Source: Pseudarthrobacter raffinosi (GTDB lineage Bacteria > Actinomycetota > Actinomycetes > Actinomycetales > Micrococcaceae). Taken from it: DNA of 64,000 nt. Both the position numbers and the translations under genes were made by a program. Each line of letters starts with the position of its first letter. Positions within the stretch are counted from its first letter, which is position 1. Below are positions 8,114 through 16,267 of this stretch, piece after piece. Below the pieces are notes generated by a model that saw only the letters and a list, made by a program, of their open reading frames with translations, was not told the DNA's origin and ran no database searches. The stretch lies in assembly GCF_023913735.1 (NCBI RefSeq), contig NZ_JAMXBH010000017.1:1-64000 (forward strand). The letters run 5' to 3'.

Positions 8114-9391
8114 TCAGTTACGGGGTGTTGTACGTTGTGACCAGACCACGACGGGAATCAGAAGGAGGGACAGGACGCCTCCGGCCAGGGACAGAACGGC
8201 GTAGCTGGCGCCGGCGACGACGACTCCGGACAGGGCGCCGCCTGTTGCGCCGGCAAGGGCGATAAGGACATCAATGGAGCCTTGTATCTTGGCCCTGGTT
8301 TCGAGCGGGGTGGCGTCGACGATGAGGGCCGTGCCGCTGATCAGGCCGAAGTTCCAGCCCAGTCCGAGCAGCGCGAGTGCGATCATCAGTTGCCCCATGG
8401 ATTGCGCAGGGGCCGTTGCCGCAAGGATCCCGGCTGCCAGGAGCGTCACGCCCGCGGCGACGGCCATGGGGACCCGGCCGAGCCGGTCGACGCCAGTGAT
8501 CAGCGAGGGCAGGTACATGAAGCCGATATGGATGCCGATCACAACTCCGACTTCGGTCAGGCCGTGACCGTGCGACTGCATGTGGACCGGGGTCATGGTC
8601 ATGATGGCGACCATCGCAATCTGGGTGAGGACCATGACGGTGGTGCCGACGGCGACACCGCGGTTGTTCCCCGGCGGTTCCGGGGTGGACGGCGAATCGG
8701 TGGCCGGGGCAGTCTCCGCCCGGTCCTGGGCACTGATCGCGGTAGCCAGTAGGAGCGGGTCGGGCCGCATCCAGAAATACAGCACCAGGCCCGCGAAGGC
8801 GTAGGCGACTGAGGCGAGCAGGAACGGTCCGGCCAGGGCCGGGATGCCCAAGGCTGTGGCGAATGCGCCCATCGGGGTGACCAGGTTCGGTCCGGCAACG
8901 GCGCCGAGTGTTGTGGACACCATGGCCAGGCTGACTGCGGTGGCGCGCCGCTGGGGTGGCGCGAGGTCGGTTCCGGCGTACCGTGCCTGCAGGTTGGTGG
9001 CCGTTCCGGCACCGTAGACGAGAAGGGCAATGAATAACAGGACCACGCTGTCCGTTACCGCTGCCAGGACGACGCCGGCTGCTCCGATGCCGCCGGCGAT
9101 GAATCCCGAGGCCAGGCCGGCACGGCGGCCCCGGGATTGGGAAATCCGTCCGACCAGGAAGGCCGCCCCGGCTGAGCCGAGCGTGAATAGTGCCGCCGGG
9201 ATGCCTGCCAGCCCTGCGGTGCCGAGCATCTGCTGGGCCAGAAGGGCGCCGACGGTGACGCCGGCGGCGAGACCGGCCCCTCCGAAAATCTGGGAAATGA
9301 TGACGACGGCGAGGGTGCGCCGATAGAGCGCATGGCGGCGCTCCGGGGAAAAGGAGTAGAACTGGACCAGTTTTTCTGGGATCTGCTGCAC
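8114..9391 (-). CDS. MFS transporter
   Basis: A 425-residue integral membrane protein with about twelve hydrophobic helices, the loop motif GRISQSRGRRAG between helices 2 and 3, and a central hydrophilic loop (AQDRAETAPATDSPSTPEPP). It probably exports a small molecule using the proton gradient. It starts with GTG at 9391, 9 nt after the stop of an ArsR-rhodanese regulator on the same strand, so the two form an operon and the cargo is probably whatever that regulator senses. A substrate cannot be assigned. Confidence 0.88.
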   Translation of the reverse strand: MQQIPEKLVQFYSFSPERRHALYRRTLAVVIISQIFGGAGLAAGVTVGALLAQQMLGTAGLAGIPAALFTLGSAGAAFLVGRISQSRGRRAGLASGFIAGGIGAAGVVLAAVTDSVVLLFIALLVYGAGTATNLQARYAGTDLAPPQRRATAVSLAMVSTTLGAVAGPNLVTPMGAFATALGIPALAGPFLLASVAYAFAGLVLYFWMRPDPLLLATAISAQDRAETAPATDSPSTPEPPGNNRGVAVGTTVMVLTQIAMVAIMTMTPVHMQSHGHGLTEVGVVIGIHIGFMYLPSLITGVDRLGRVPMAVAAGVTLLAAGILAATAPAQSMGQLMIALALLGLGWNFGLISGTALIVDATPLETRAKIQGSIDVLIALAGATGGALSGVVVAGASYAVLSLAGGVLSLLLIPVVVWSQRTTPRN

Positions 9392-9400
9392 AGCCGGGGC

Positions 9401-10048
9401 CTATGCGGTGGCGGTCAGGTCGACGTCGCCGCTGGCGCGCCATTCAAGGACGCCTTCATCCATGGCGTACGCGTCGATGCCCTGCCCGCGCATCAGACGT
9501 GCCGCATCACGGGCGAGCCGGCAGAATTCGCCCCGGCAATAGACGATGACCCTCCGATCCCGCGGAACTTCCCCGATCCGGGAGGCCAGCTCGTCCAGGG
9601 GAATCGATGCCGCTCCCGGGTAGTGGCCTGCCTGGTATTCGTGCGCGGGGCGGACATCAAGCATGTATGCCTCGCGGATTTCCTCGATGGTGCGGATCAG
9701 CGGCACGGAGTCATCGCGGCCGCTGCCGGAGTCCTTCTCACCGTCGATGGTGGAGAGGCCGGGGAGGACCCGGGCCGCCATGTTCTTCATCGCCACGAAC
9801 AATCCGGCGACCTCCGGACCAGCCAGCCGGTAGTGGATCCTGGTGCCATCCCTGCGCGTCCGCACCAGGCCGGCACCCTTCAGTACTTGCAGGTGGGCAG
9901 AAACGGTCGTCACCCCCATGCCGGACAAGCGGGACAGGTTGTCAACGGACTGCTCAGCCTGCGCCAACAGCTCGAGGAGTTCGAGCCGGTTTCCGCTGCT
10001 GATGGCCTTTCCAATGCGCGCCACGTGCGCGTAGGCGTCCCGGTTCAC
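9401..10048 (-). CDS. Second ArsR-type HTH regulator fused to a rhodanese domain
   Basis: Paralogue of the 7.3-kb regulator: the winged helix contains VDNLSRLSGMGVTTVSAHLQ and LVRTRRDGTRIHYRLAG, and the rhodanese domain has MLDVRPAHEYQAGHYPGA and YCRGEFC. The GTG at 10048 is chosen because GGAGG lies just upstream and homology begins there. An upstream ATG at 10117 would read through the operator. The protein has 215 residues. It probably autorepresses the regulator-transporter operon through the palindrome immediately 5' of its start. The CRGxxC loop is shared with the other regulator, suggesting the same class of sulfur chemistry. Confidence 0.9.
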   Translation of the reverse strand: MNRDAYAHVARIGKAISSGNRLELLELLAQAEQSVDNLSRLSGMGVTTVSAHLQVLKGAGLVRTRRDGTRIHYRLAGPEVAGLFVAMKNMAARVLPGLSTIDGEKDSGSGRDDSVPLIRTIEEIREAYMLDVRPAHEYQAGHYPGAASIPLDELASRIGEVPRDRRVIVYCRGEFCRLARDAARLMRGQGIDAYAMDEGVLEWRASGDVDLTATA

Positions 10049-10060
10049 TTTCGACCTCCA

Positions 10061-10084
10061 GTATTCCAATGAATATTGGAATAC
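10061..10084. promoter_or_regulatory. Operator of the second ArsR-rhodanese operon
   Basis: A perfect inverted repeat with 10-bp arms GTATTCCAAT and ATTGGAATAC around GAAT. Layout and spacer are identical to the 7225 site, but the inner half-site differs (CCAAT instead of CAAGT). It lies 12 bp upstream of the GTG start. Confidence 0.75.
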
Positions 10085-10129
10085 TATCAGGGCTTGTTCG
10101 CTGCGACGCGGGGTCATGGCGCGTGATCT

Positions 10130-10644
10130 TCAGGGTGTTAGGCCCTGCAGATGCTCCTGGCAGCCCACCGCGCGCAGGCCCGGCGGCCGGACGTCCCCGC
10201 CCAGCACCTGGGCCATAATTTGCTCCACCCGGCGCGCCCGCGTCGACGGGGTTCGGGCGTCCTCAAGGAAGCGCGTCAACTCCCGCCGCTGCGAAACGGG
10301 CAGCTGCCCCCAGTTGCCTGCCGCTCCCACGGCCGCGTCCAGGGCTGCCGATAAATCTCCGGGTGGGATGACCTCGTTGGTGTTGAGCGCTTGAACGTCC
10401 AATGTGACCGTTTCCCCGATGCGCACGCCCGTTGCCGTCCTCAGGCCGCCGGAAAGATACAGGAAGTGCCGTCCGGACCTGAGACCGGCATCACGGTGGC
10501 GTTGAACTCCGTACCCCTGAGCGTGCCGGTCACCCTGATCCGGCCATGCTCCGCAAGCGGCAGCAGCTCAGCCACAGCTGTCGTCGGGACGTCCACGAAG
10601 GGATTGGGACCCCGCAGCTGAACAGTGGCGGTGAAGTGAACCAT
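10130..10644 (-). pseudogene. DUF1905/YdeI-type protein, frameshifted
   Basis: The frame from ATG 10644 encodes the beta-barrel DUF1905 domain (VHFTATVQLRGPNPFVDVP, then VTGTLRGTEFNATVMP). It ends prematurely after SGPDGTSCIFPAA. The other frame continues with HFLYLSGGLRTATGVRIGE, TVTLDVQ and the YdeI/OmpD-associated helical region LTRFLEDARTPSTRARRVEQ. One base change near 10465-10475 would rejoin them into a protein of about 170 residues, normal for this family. Function is poorly known. It may be a sequencing error or a recent mutation. Confidence 0.7.
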
Positions 10645-10696
10645 ACGGTCATTATCGACCCGGCCGGTCGGCCCGAAAAGAAACCCGGAGGGAACG

Positions 10697-10753
10697 CGAA
10701 AAACCCGCCCACCTGTCTGCAATCCGGAGAAGTTGCAGGCAAGCGGGCGGGTT
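10697..10753 (-). terminator. Rho-independent terminator behind the binding-protein fragment
   Basis: Arms at 10702-10722 and 10733-10753 pair over 21 bp with three mismatches around a 10-nt loop. On the minus strand the stem is followed by TTTTT. It would stop transcription of the SsuA-type gene. Confidence 0.7.
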
Positions 10754-10762
10754 GAACGCGGT

Positions 10763-11328
10763 CTACTCCTTGCCGAGCCCGGCAGCCGAGGTCTTCGCCC
10801 CGGTGACCTCGTTGAGGGCCGTCAGGTCGAAGATGCCATTGATGTCTGCCTGCTTGGTGGTGCCGGCCTCCACGCCGTCCTTGAGCAGCTTGGGGTAGGT
10901 TCCGGCGAGCGGATCGACCGTGAAGACGATGTTCTTCAGGGACCGCTCGATCACGTCGGCCTTCAGTTCGGCACCGGCCGCTTCCTTGAGGGCAGCGTTG
11001 ATGACGCTGGCCTTCTCGGCTGCAGCCGCGCTGTTCAGCCAGTCAACGGACTTAGCGTGGCCCTTAAGGAGCGCCTTTACGGTGTCCGGGTGCTCGGCGG
11101 CGAACTTCTTGTTCACAACCAGGATGGTGGTGGGGAACTCGCCGGCCTTGCCGGAGAGTGAGCCGTCCCAGAGGTCCTTTTCGTCAACCAGGACCTTGGC
11201 CCCGGCGGTCAGCACCAGGCGGGAGGCCCAGGGCTGAGGCAGCCACGCGCCGTCGAGCTTTCCGTCCTGGAACAGTTTCAGCGTCTGGGCGTTTTCGGTG
11301 GGGTTGATGGCCACGTCGCCGCTGCCGT
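10763..11328 (-). pseudogene. SsuA/nitrate-type ABC substrate-binding protein, C-terminal fragment
   Basis: The frame holds the second lobe of a periplasmic-type binding protein of the aliphatic sulfonate/taurine/nitrate class: NAQTLKLFQDGKLDGAWLPQPWASRLV, then FPTTILVVNKKF and the helical C-terminus. Only about 185 of the usual 320-350 residues remain. Signal peptide and first lobe are missing, and the frame stops making sense just before 11330. No permease or ATPase gene is adjacent. It is bounded downstream by an intact terminator. I read it as a deletion remnant. Confidence 0.75.
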
Positions 11329-11468
11329 CAACCGTTCACGCAACGACGTGCAGGCTCAACAGAACGTAGCGCGGCGTCAAAAAACGTCGCCGGGCGACTC
11401 CAACAGGCCGGCCCCAGGGAGGAGGCTTCACGGCCCGGGAAGCCCCCTGCCCCACGTAGACTGGCAGG

Positions 11469-12287
11469 ATGCGGCTGGTAGCAAGTGATATTGACGGAAC
11501 GATTCTTGGGCACGACGGAAAGATCAGCGACCGCACCGTCCGGGCCTTCCACGCCTGCCGGGACGCCGGCATCGAGCTCGTTTTTGTCACCGGCCGCCCG
11601 CCGCGCTGGCTCCACCCGCTGGAGGAACAGCTGGGCCACACCGGCACGGTCATCTGCTCCAACGGCGCCGTGGTGTGGGACCTCGAAGCGGACCGGCTGG
11701 TTTCCGCCCGGACGCTGGGCATGGACGCGGTGCTGGAACTGCGGCGGATCATCAAGGAACTGCGCCCGGCCGCTCTCTTCGCCGCGGAAACACTGACCGG
11801 ATTCCATCTTGAGCCCGGTTTCATCGAGAACGGCACCAGCGAGCTGCTGGCCGAATTTACCCCCGCCCCGCTGGCCGAAACGCTCACCCCGGACGACGCC
11901 GTCGTGAAATTCCTGGCGATTGTCAGGGATGGCACCGCGGACGACTTCCTGGCCGCGGTGCGGCCCGCCGTCGCCCACCTGGCGGCCGCCACGCACTCCG
12001 CGCCCACCGTGGCGATGCTGGAACTGTCGCTCCCCGGCGTCAACAAGGCCGTCACCCTGGCCGAATACGCCAACTCCCTGTCCATTGACGCGGCCGACGT
12101 CGTGGCGTTCGGGGACATGCCCAACGACGTCGAGATGCTGCGCTGGGCAGGCCACGGGTACGCCATGGCCAGCGGCCATCCGGACGCCATCAGCGCCGCC
12201 GGGCAGCAGGCACCCCACTTTGACGACGACGGCGTGGCCCAGGTTCTCGAGGCCAGGCTCGCGGCGCTGGGCGTAGAGCTGTCCTGA
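11469..12287 (+). CDS. HAD-superfamily (Cof-type) hydrolase
   Basis: A 272-residue cytosolic phosphatase with motif I DIDGTIL near residue 7 (nucleophile and acid Asp), motif II FVTGRP, a C2 cap region, a Lys in GVNKAVTL and motif IV GDMPNDVEML. Cof-type HADs hydrolyse sugar phosphates, flavin phosphates and similar metabolites with low specificity, so the substrate is unknown. ATG 11469 opens the frame at the first strand. A second protein of the same family lies at 44.8 kb. Confidence 0.88.
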   Translation: MRLVASDIDGTILGHDGKISDRTVRAFHACRDAGIELVFVTGRPPRWLHPLEEQLGHTGTVICSNGAVVWDLEADRLVSARTLGMDAVLELRRIIKELRPAALFAAETLTGFHLEPGFIENGTSELLAEFTPAPLAETLTPDDAVVKFLAIVRDGTADDFLAAVRPAVAHLAAATHSAPTVAMLELSLPGVNKAVTLAEYANSLSIDAADVVAFGDMPNDVEMLRWAGHGYAMASGHPDAISAAGQQAPHFDDDGVAQVLEARLAALGVELS

Positions 12288-12390
12288 TCCCGGCTCTGTA
12301 GCCGGAAATTCACAGCTTCCGCTCACCTTCCGTTCACGTTTGCCGCCTACCGTGGGCAACGGATACACATCCGCGGCTAAAGGGGAAGTC

Positions 12391-12639
12391 ATGGCAAGGA
12401 ACGGCAACCAACGCGCGGCCGAAGCGCCGCTGCGCCCGGCAGAGCCGGCTGCGCACTGGAAGGCACTGAAAGAGGGCGACCGCGTGCGCGTCCGCCGCGC
12501 CCCGGGATACGAAACCAGCGGGTTCGTGGACGCCATCACGTGGGACCACACCGCTGTGTGGGTGGATCTGGACGACGGCCACGGCCGCACGCTGCTGCAC
12601 TGCAGTGACGGCGTGGAGATTGTGCCGCTGGACGCATAG
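12391..12639 (+). CDS. Small hypothetical protein (82 aa)
   Basis: Starts at ATG 12391 behind AGGGGAA. The N-terminus is basic and probably disordered. The rest (residues 25-82) reads like a small beta-barrel: GDRVRVRRAPGYETSGFVD, WDHTAVWVDLDDGHGR, LLHCSDGVEIVPL. The alternating pattern suggests an SH3-like or KOW-like fold, but I do not recognise a family. It stands 28 nt before the GDPD gene and may be co-transcribed with it. Confidence 0.7.
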   Translation: MARNGNQRAAEAPLRPAEPAAHWKALKEGDRVRVRRAPGYETSGFVDAITWDHTAVWVDLDDGHGRTLLHCSDGVEIVPLDA

Positions 12640-12666
12640 CCCAGCGGCTCCGGTACGCTCACAAGC

Positions 12667-13473
12667 GTGACTGAGCCGTTTTTTGATGCTTCCGGCGGTG
12701 CTGCCCGTCCTTCGCATCCCATCGCCATGGCCCACCGTGGATTCTCGCGGGAGGGGCTGGAGAACTCGATGGCCGCCTTCCGGGCCGCCGCCGAACTTGG
12801 CTATGAGTACCTCGAGACGGATGTGCACACCACCTCCGACGGCGTGCTGCTGCTCTTCCACGACGACACCCTGGACCGGGTCACTGACGGCCGTGGCCGG
12901 ATTTCCGAGCTGACCGCCGCCGAGGTTTCCACCGCGCGGATCGGCGGGCGCGAGCCCGTGCCGCTCTTCGATGACCTCCTGGTGGCCTTCCCGGCCGCCC
13001 GGCTGAACCTGGACGTCAAAGACTGGAACTCCGTGCAAAGCCTGGCCGCCGGCATCGAACGGCACGGCGCGCATGACCGGGTCCTGGTGGCCAGTTTTTC
13101 GGACCGCCGACGCCGGGCGGTGCTGGAGCTGCTGAGCCGCCCGGTGGCGTCGTCCGCCGGGATGGTGACGAACGCGCTGTTCGTCCTGCTGGGGCCGGTG
13201 CTTCCGGCCGCGTGGCTGCGATTTGTCCTGCGGGGTCCGTTGCGGGATGTCCAGGCGCTGCAGGTTCCGGTCCGGTACGGGGCGATCCGCGTGGTGACGC
13301 CTGCCTATGTGCGGAGGTCGCACGCCCTGGGCCTGGTGGTCCATGTGTGGACCATCAACCACCCCGCCGAGATGCACCGGTTGCTTGACCTGGGCGTGGA
13401 CGGGATCGTGACGGACCGCGCGGATCTGCTGAAGCAGGTCTTGCAGGAGCGAGGCGAGTGGCCCGGCGGCTGA
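12667..13473 (+). CDS. Glycerophosphodiester phosphodiesterase
   Basis: TIM-barrel GDPD of 268 residues, starting with GTG at 12667. Motifs present are AHRGFSREGLENSMAAF (HRG with the ENT-like metal site), YLETDVHTTSDGVLLLFHDDTLDRVT (the ExD and HD catalytic residues), LNLDVKD, and VHVWTINHPAEMHRLLDLGVDGIVTD at the end. It hydrolyses glycerophosphodiesters to glycerol-3-phosphate plus an alcohol. No signal peptide is visible, so it acts inside the cell. Its stop lies 6 nt from the stop of the convergent EAL gene. Confidence 0.93.
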   Translation: MTEPFFDASGGAARPSHPIAMAHRGFSREGLENSMAAFRAAAELGYEYLETDVHTTSDGVLLLFHDDTLDRVTDGRGRISELTAAEVSTARIGGREPVPLFDDLLVAFPAARLNLDVKDWNSVQSLAAGIERHGAHDRVLVASFSDRRRRAVLELLSRPVASSAGMVTNALFVLLGPVLPAAWLRFVLRGPLRDVQALQVPVRYGAIRVVTPAYVRRSHALGLVVHVWTINHPAEMHRLLDLGVDGIVTDRADLLKQVLQERGEWPGG

Positions 13474-13479
13474 CTTGCG

Positions 13480-14535
13480 TTAGTCGGAGCCGCCGGGACC
13501 GTGGGTGCCGTGATCGGCTGCTGCGGCGAGGCGGTGGAGCCCGTCGGGGTCAAGCGGCGTATTCCATGCCGCCCAATCCTTCGGCTGCACCGAGGGCCGG
13601 CCCAGCAGGTAGCCCTGGCCGGCGCTGAAGCCCAACTCTGTGAGGACCATCAGTTCCTCGGTGGTTTCAACACCTTCGGCCACCAGAATACTGCCGATCT
13701 GCTCCGCGAAGTCCACCAGGCAAGCGGCCAGGGCGTGCTGGGACGTATCCGTGTCCACGCCGCTGATCACGTTCCTGCCCAGCTTGATGAAGTCGGGCCG
13801 CAGATGGAGCATCCGGCTGAGGGCGCCCGCGCCGGGGTGTGAGTCATCGATTGCAATGCGCAGCCCGCGTTCCCGGAGCGGCGTAATTGCGGAAACGAAA
13901 TGCGAGTATTCCTCGTCCGAAATTCCGTCCGTCAATTCGAGCACAATGCGGTCTATTGGCAGCTCGATGTGGTCGAACAATTCGGGCAGCCGGGGATCCA
14001 GGCATGACGTGGGGGAGATGTTCAGGGCGACATAGACTTGCGGGGGGAGTTTTGCGGCTGCGGCGGCTGCGGATGCGAGTGCCGAGAATTCCAGGTTGGC
14101 TCCCAATCCAACGGCGGCCGCCTCGGCGAACCAGAGTTCCGCGCTGGCGCCGTCGTCGCTGACAAAGCGCGACAACGCCTCTACGCCCACTACGGCCTTG
14201 GACTCGAGGCCGTAGATGGGCTGGAACGCGGTCATCAACATCTGGTTTTCCAGCAGCGCGCTGATCCGCGACAGGCTGCGCAAGGAATCCAGCTGCTCGG
14301 CCACCTGTGGCGGCATGGCGCTGGGAGGCTGCGGGAAGCGCGCGGTGTCGGGCGTGTTCGCGTCTGTGGTGTCCTGTTGCCGGCGTTCCAGAAGATATTC
14401 CAGCAGGGCCCGTTCCGGCATGCCGGGGTTTTCCCCCAAGCGGTTGCTAAGGCGCTGACGTATTGCCGCCCCGGCAGGATCGGAATCCGCCAAAACCGCC
14501 GCAATAACTCCCCAAGCTTGTACCCGAACCGTCAT
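13480..14535 (-). CDS. EAL-domain protein (c-di-GMP phosphodiesterase or sensor)
   Basis: About 351 residues. An N-terminal helical stretch (1-90) precedes an EAL domain starting at MTAFQPIYGLESKAVVGVEALSRF. Metal and catalytic positions mostly look kept: EAL itself, N in LNISPTS, E in LELTD, DD in AIDDSHPGAG, K in FIKLGR, E in VAEGVET and QGYLLGRP. The normally strict DDFGTG loop reads DDSHPGAG, so activity may be weak or lost. ATG 14535 is preferred over the TTG two codons earlier. Third gene of the kinase / GGDEF-EAL / EAL series. Confidence 0.88.
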   Translation of the reverse strand: MTVRVQAWGVIAAVLADSDPAGAAIRQRLSNRLGENPGMPERALLEYLLERRQQDTTDANTPDTARFPQPPSAMPPQVAEQLDSLRSLSRISALLENQMLMTAFQPIYGLESKAVVGVEALSRFVSDDGASAELWFAEAAAVGLGANLEFSALASAAAAAAKLPPQVYVALNISPTSCLDPRLPELFDHIELPIDRIVLELTDGISDEEYSHFVSAITPLRERGLRIAIDDSHPGAGALSRMLHLRPDFIKLGRNVISGVDTDTSQHALAACLVDFAEQIGSILVAEGVETTEELMVLTELGFSAGQGYLLGRPSVQPKDWAAWNTPLDPDGLHRLAAAADHGTHGPGGSD

Positions 14536-14708
14536 TAGCAACGCCCCCAGTTGACGAAGTAATGGCTCCTTGGCCCCTTTATTTTCAAATTTCCAGATGC
14601 CTTCGGAATTCGCTACTTCTGATTAATGCCGATCTTCCTGGCCTCGAAGAATCGGATACCGCAACTTGATCGTATATCGGGATGATCCAAAGCGCAGCCC
14701 TTAATCGA

Positions 14709-16247
14709 TCAACCTCTATTACTTTCGGAAGAAGTTTCGGCCAACAGCGCAGGAATCCGTTCGGGCGGAACGGGCTTGCTGAAGAAATAGCCCTGTGCGC
14801 TGAGGCACCCGAGGTTCCGGAGGTGCTCGGCCTGTTCCGCCGTTTCCACGCCTTCCCACACGGCTTCGAGCCCGCAGGCGCGCACTAACTGCAGGACTGC
14901 AGCCACCAGTGCCGGCTGGCTGGGGTCTGTACCCAGGCCCTCGATCAGGGACCGGTCCACTTTGACCCGGTCCACGGGGAGCCGGCGCAGGTAGCTGATG
15001 GAGGAGTATCCGGTACCGAAGTCGTCGATCTCGATCCCGACCCCCAGCCCGCGCAGCCCGCCCAGGGAATACCGGTCCAGTTCGTTGCCCCTGACGATGG
15101 CCGCTTCGGTCAGCTCCAGGACAACCTGCTCGGGACGGACGCCTGTCTCCTTGAGCACGGCGCGGACGTCCTCGATGAACTGCAGGCTCTGCAGATCCGT
15201 TGCAGAGATGTTGATCCGGACGGAAAACCGGCTGTCCACCACGTCGGCATCAATCCAGGTGCGTAGCTGGCCTACAGCGGTGCTGAGCACCCACAGGCCC
15301 AGTTCGGAGATCAGGCCGGCATCTTCTGCCAGCGGGATAAACTCGTCCGGCATGATGCGGCCGCGGGTGGGGTGGTCCCAGCGGATCAGGGCTTCCACCC
15401 CTTCAATGCGGCCGGTGCCCAGTTCAACCACAGGCTGGTAGTGCAGCACCAGACCGTTGCCCTTGATGGCGGCCCGGAGATCCTCCAGGAGTTGGCTGCG
15501 GAGCCTGCGGATGAGCAGGAGCCCGGGTTCGAAGACGTGGAGCCGGTTCTGGCCCTCGGCTTTGGAGGCGTACATGGCCACATCGGCCTCCATCAGCAGG
15601 TCCTCGGCCCTCCGCCCGGCCGCCCCGACGCTGAGTCCTACGCTCGCCCCGCAGCGGACGGTCCGGTCAGGCAGGTCAATGGGTTCCTTGATGGCGGCCA
15701 GGATGCGCTGGCCTACGACGGTGGCCTGGTCGGCGCCCGTGGCCGGCATAACGATGGCGAACTCGTCCCCGCCCAGCCGGGCAACCACGTCGCTGGTCCG
15801 GACGGCGCTGCGGATGCGTTGCGCCACGGTGATCAGGACCTGATCGCCGGCAGTGTGGCCGAGGGTGTCGTTGATGGATTTGAAGGCGTCAAGGTCAAGG
15901 AGGAGGATGACGGGCTGGCTGAGGGGATCGCCGTCGTGGTCCTGGGCGGACTTCAGTGCGGACAGAAGCGCCGAGCGGTTGGCGAGGCCGGTTAGGGGAT
16001 CCTGCATGGCCATCATCTGCATTTCGCGGTGGGCTTCGTGCAGCAGCTGTGTGCGGACCTCAACACGCTGCTCAAGCTCTTCGTATATGATCTGCAGGTC
16101 CTCGGCCAGGAGGTTGGTGCCCATGATGATGGCGTCGAGCTCGTCCCGGGCCGGCGATACTTCTATGCGCGACTGGAGGTCTCCGGAGGCGAGCCGGACG
16201 ATGCCATCGAGCAGCTGGGAGAGCCTGGGGTCATCGTCAGCGAACAT
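14709..16247 (-). CDS. GGDEF-EAL bifunctional cyclic-di-GMP enzyme
   Basis: A 512-residue cytosolic protein. Residues 1-80 are helical with a HAMP-like/coiled-coil stretch (EELEQRVEVRTQLLHEAHRE). The GGDEF domain (about 80-240) has an intact active site ARLGGDEFAI. The EAL domain (about 255-505) has GVEALIRWDHP, INISATDLQ, LELTEA, IDDFGTGYSSI, VKVDRS, EGVET and QGYFFSKP. Both synthesis and breakdown of c-di-GMP are chemically possible. It starts behind AGGAGG, 20 nt after the histidine-kinase stop, so kinase and c-di-GMP enzyme are co-transcribed. Confidence 0.94.
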   Translation of the reverse strand: MFADDDPRLSQLLDGIVRLASGDLQSRIEVSPARDELDAIIMGTNLLAEDLQIIYEELEQRVEVRTQLLHEAHREMQMMAMQDPLTGLANRSALLSALKSAQDHDGDPLSQPVILLLDLDAFKSINDTLGHTAGDQVLITVAQRIRSAVRTSDVVARLGGDEFAIVMPATGADQATVVGQRILAAIKEPIDLPDRTVRCGASVGLSVGAAGRRAEDLLMEADVAMYASKAEGQNRLHVFEPGLLLIRRLRSQLLEDLRAAIKGNGLVLHYQPVVELGTGRIEGVEALIRWDHPTRGRIMPDEFIPLAEDAGLISELGLWVLSTAVGQLRTWIDADVVDSRFSVRINISATDLQSLQFIEDVRAVLKETGVRPEQVVLELTEAAIVRGNELDRYSLGGLRGLGVGIEIDDFGTGYSSISYLRRLPVDRVKVDRSLIEGLGTDPSQPALVAAVLQLVRACGLEAVWEGVETAEQAEHLRNLGCLSAQGYFFSKPVPPERIPALLAETSSESNRG

Positions 16248-16267
16248 CTGGTGCCTCCTTTCCGGGT

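Noticed and set aside
8271-9443. Second minus-strand frame over the MFS gene
   Set aside because: Arg/His/Pro-rich shadow of the transporter, without membrane helices.
11328-12728. Long minus-strand open frames opposite the HAD and GDPD genes
   Set aside because: Low-complexity Arg/Gly/Ser-rich translation with no motif; the plus strand holds real enzymes.
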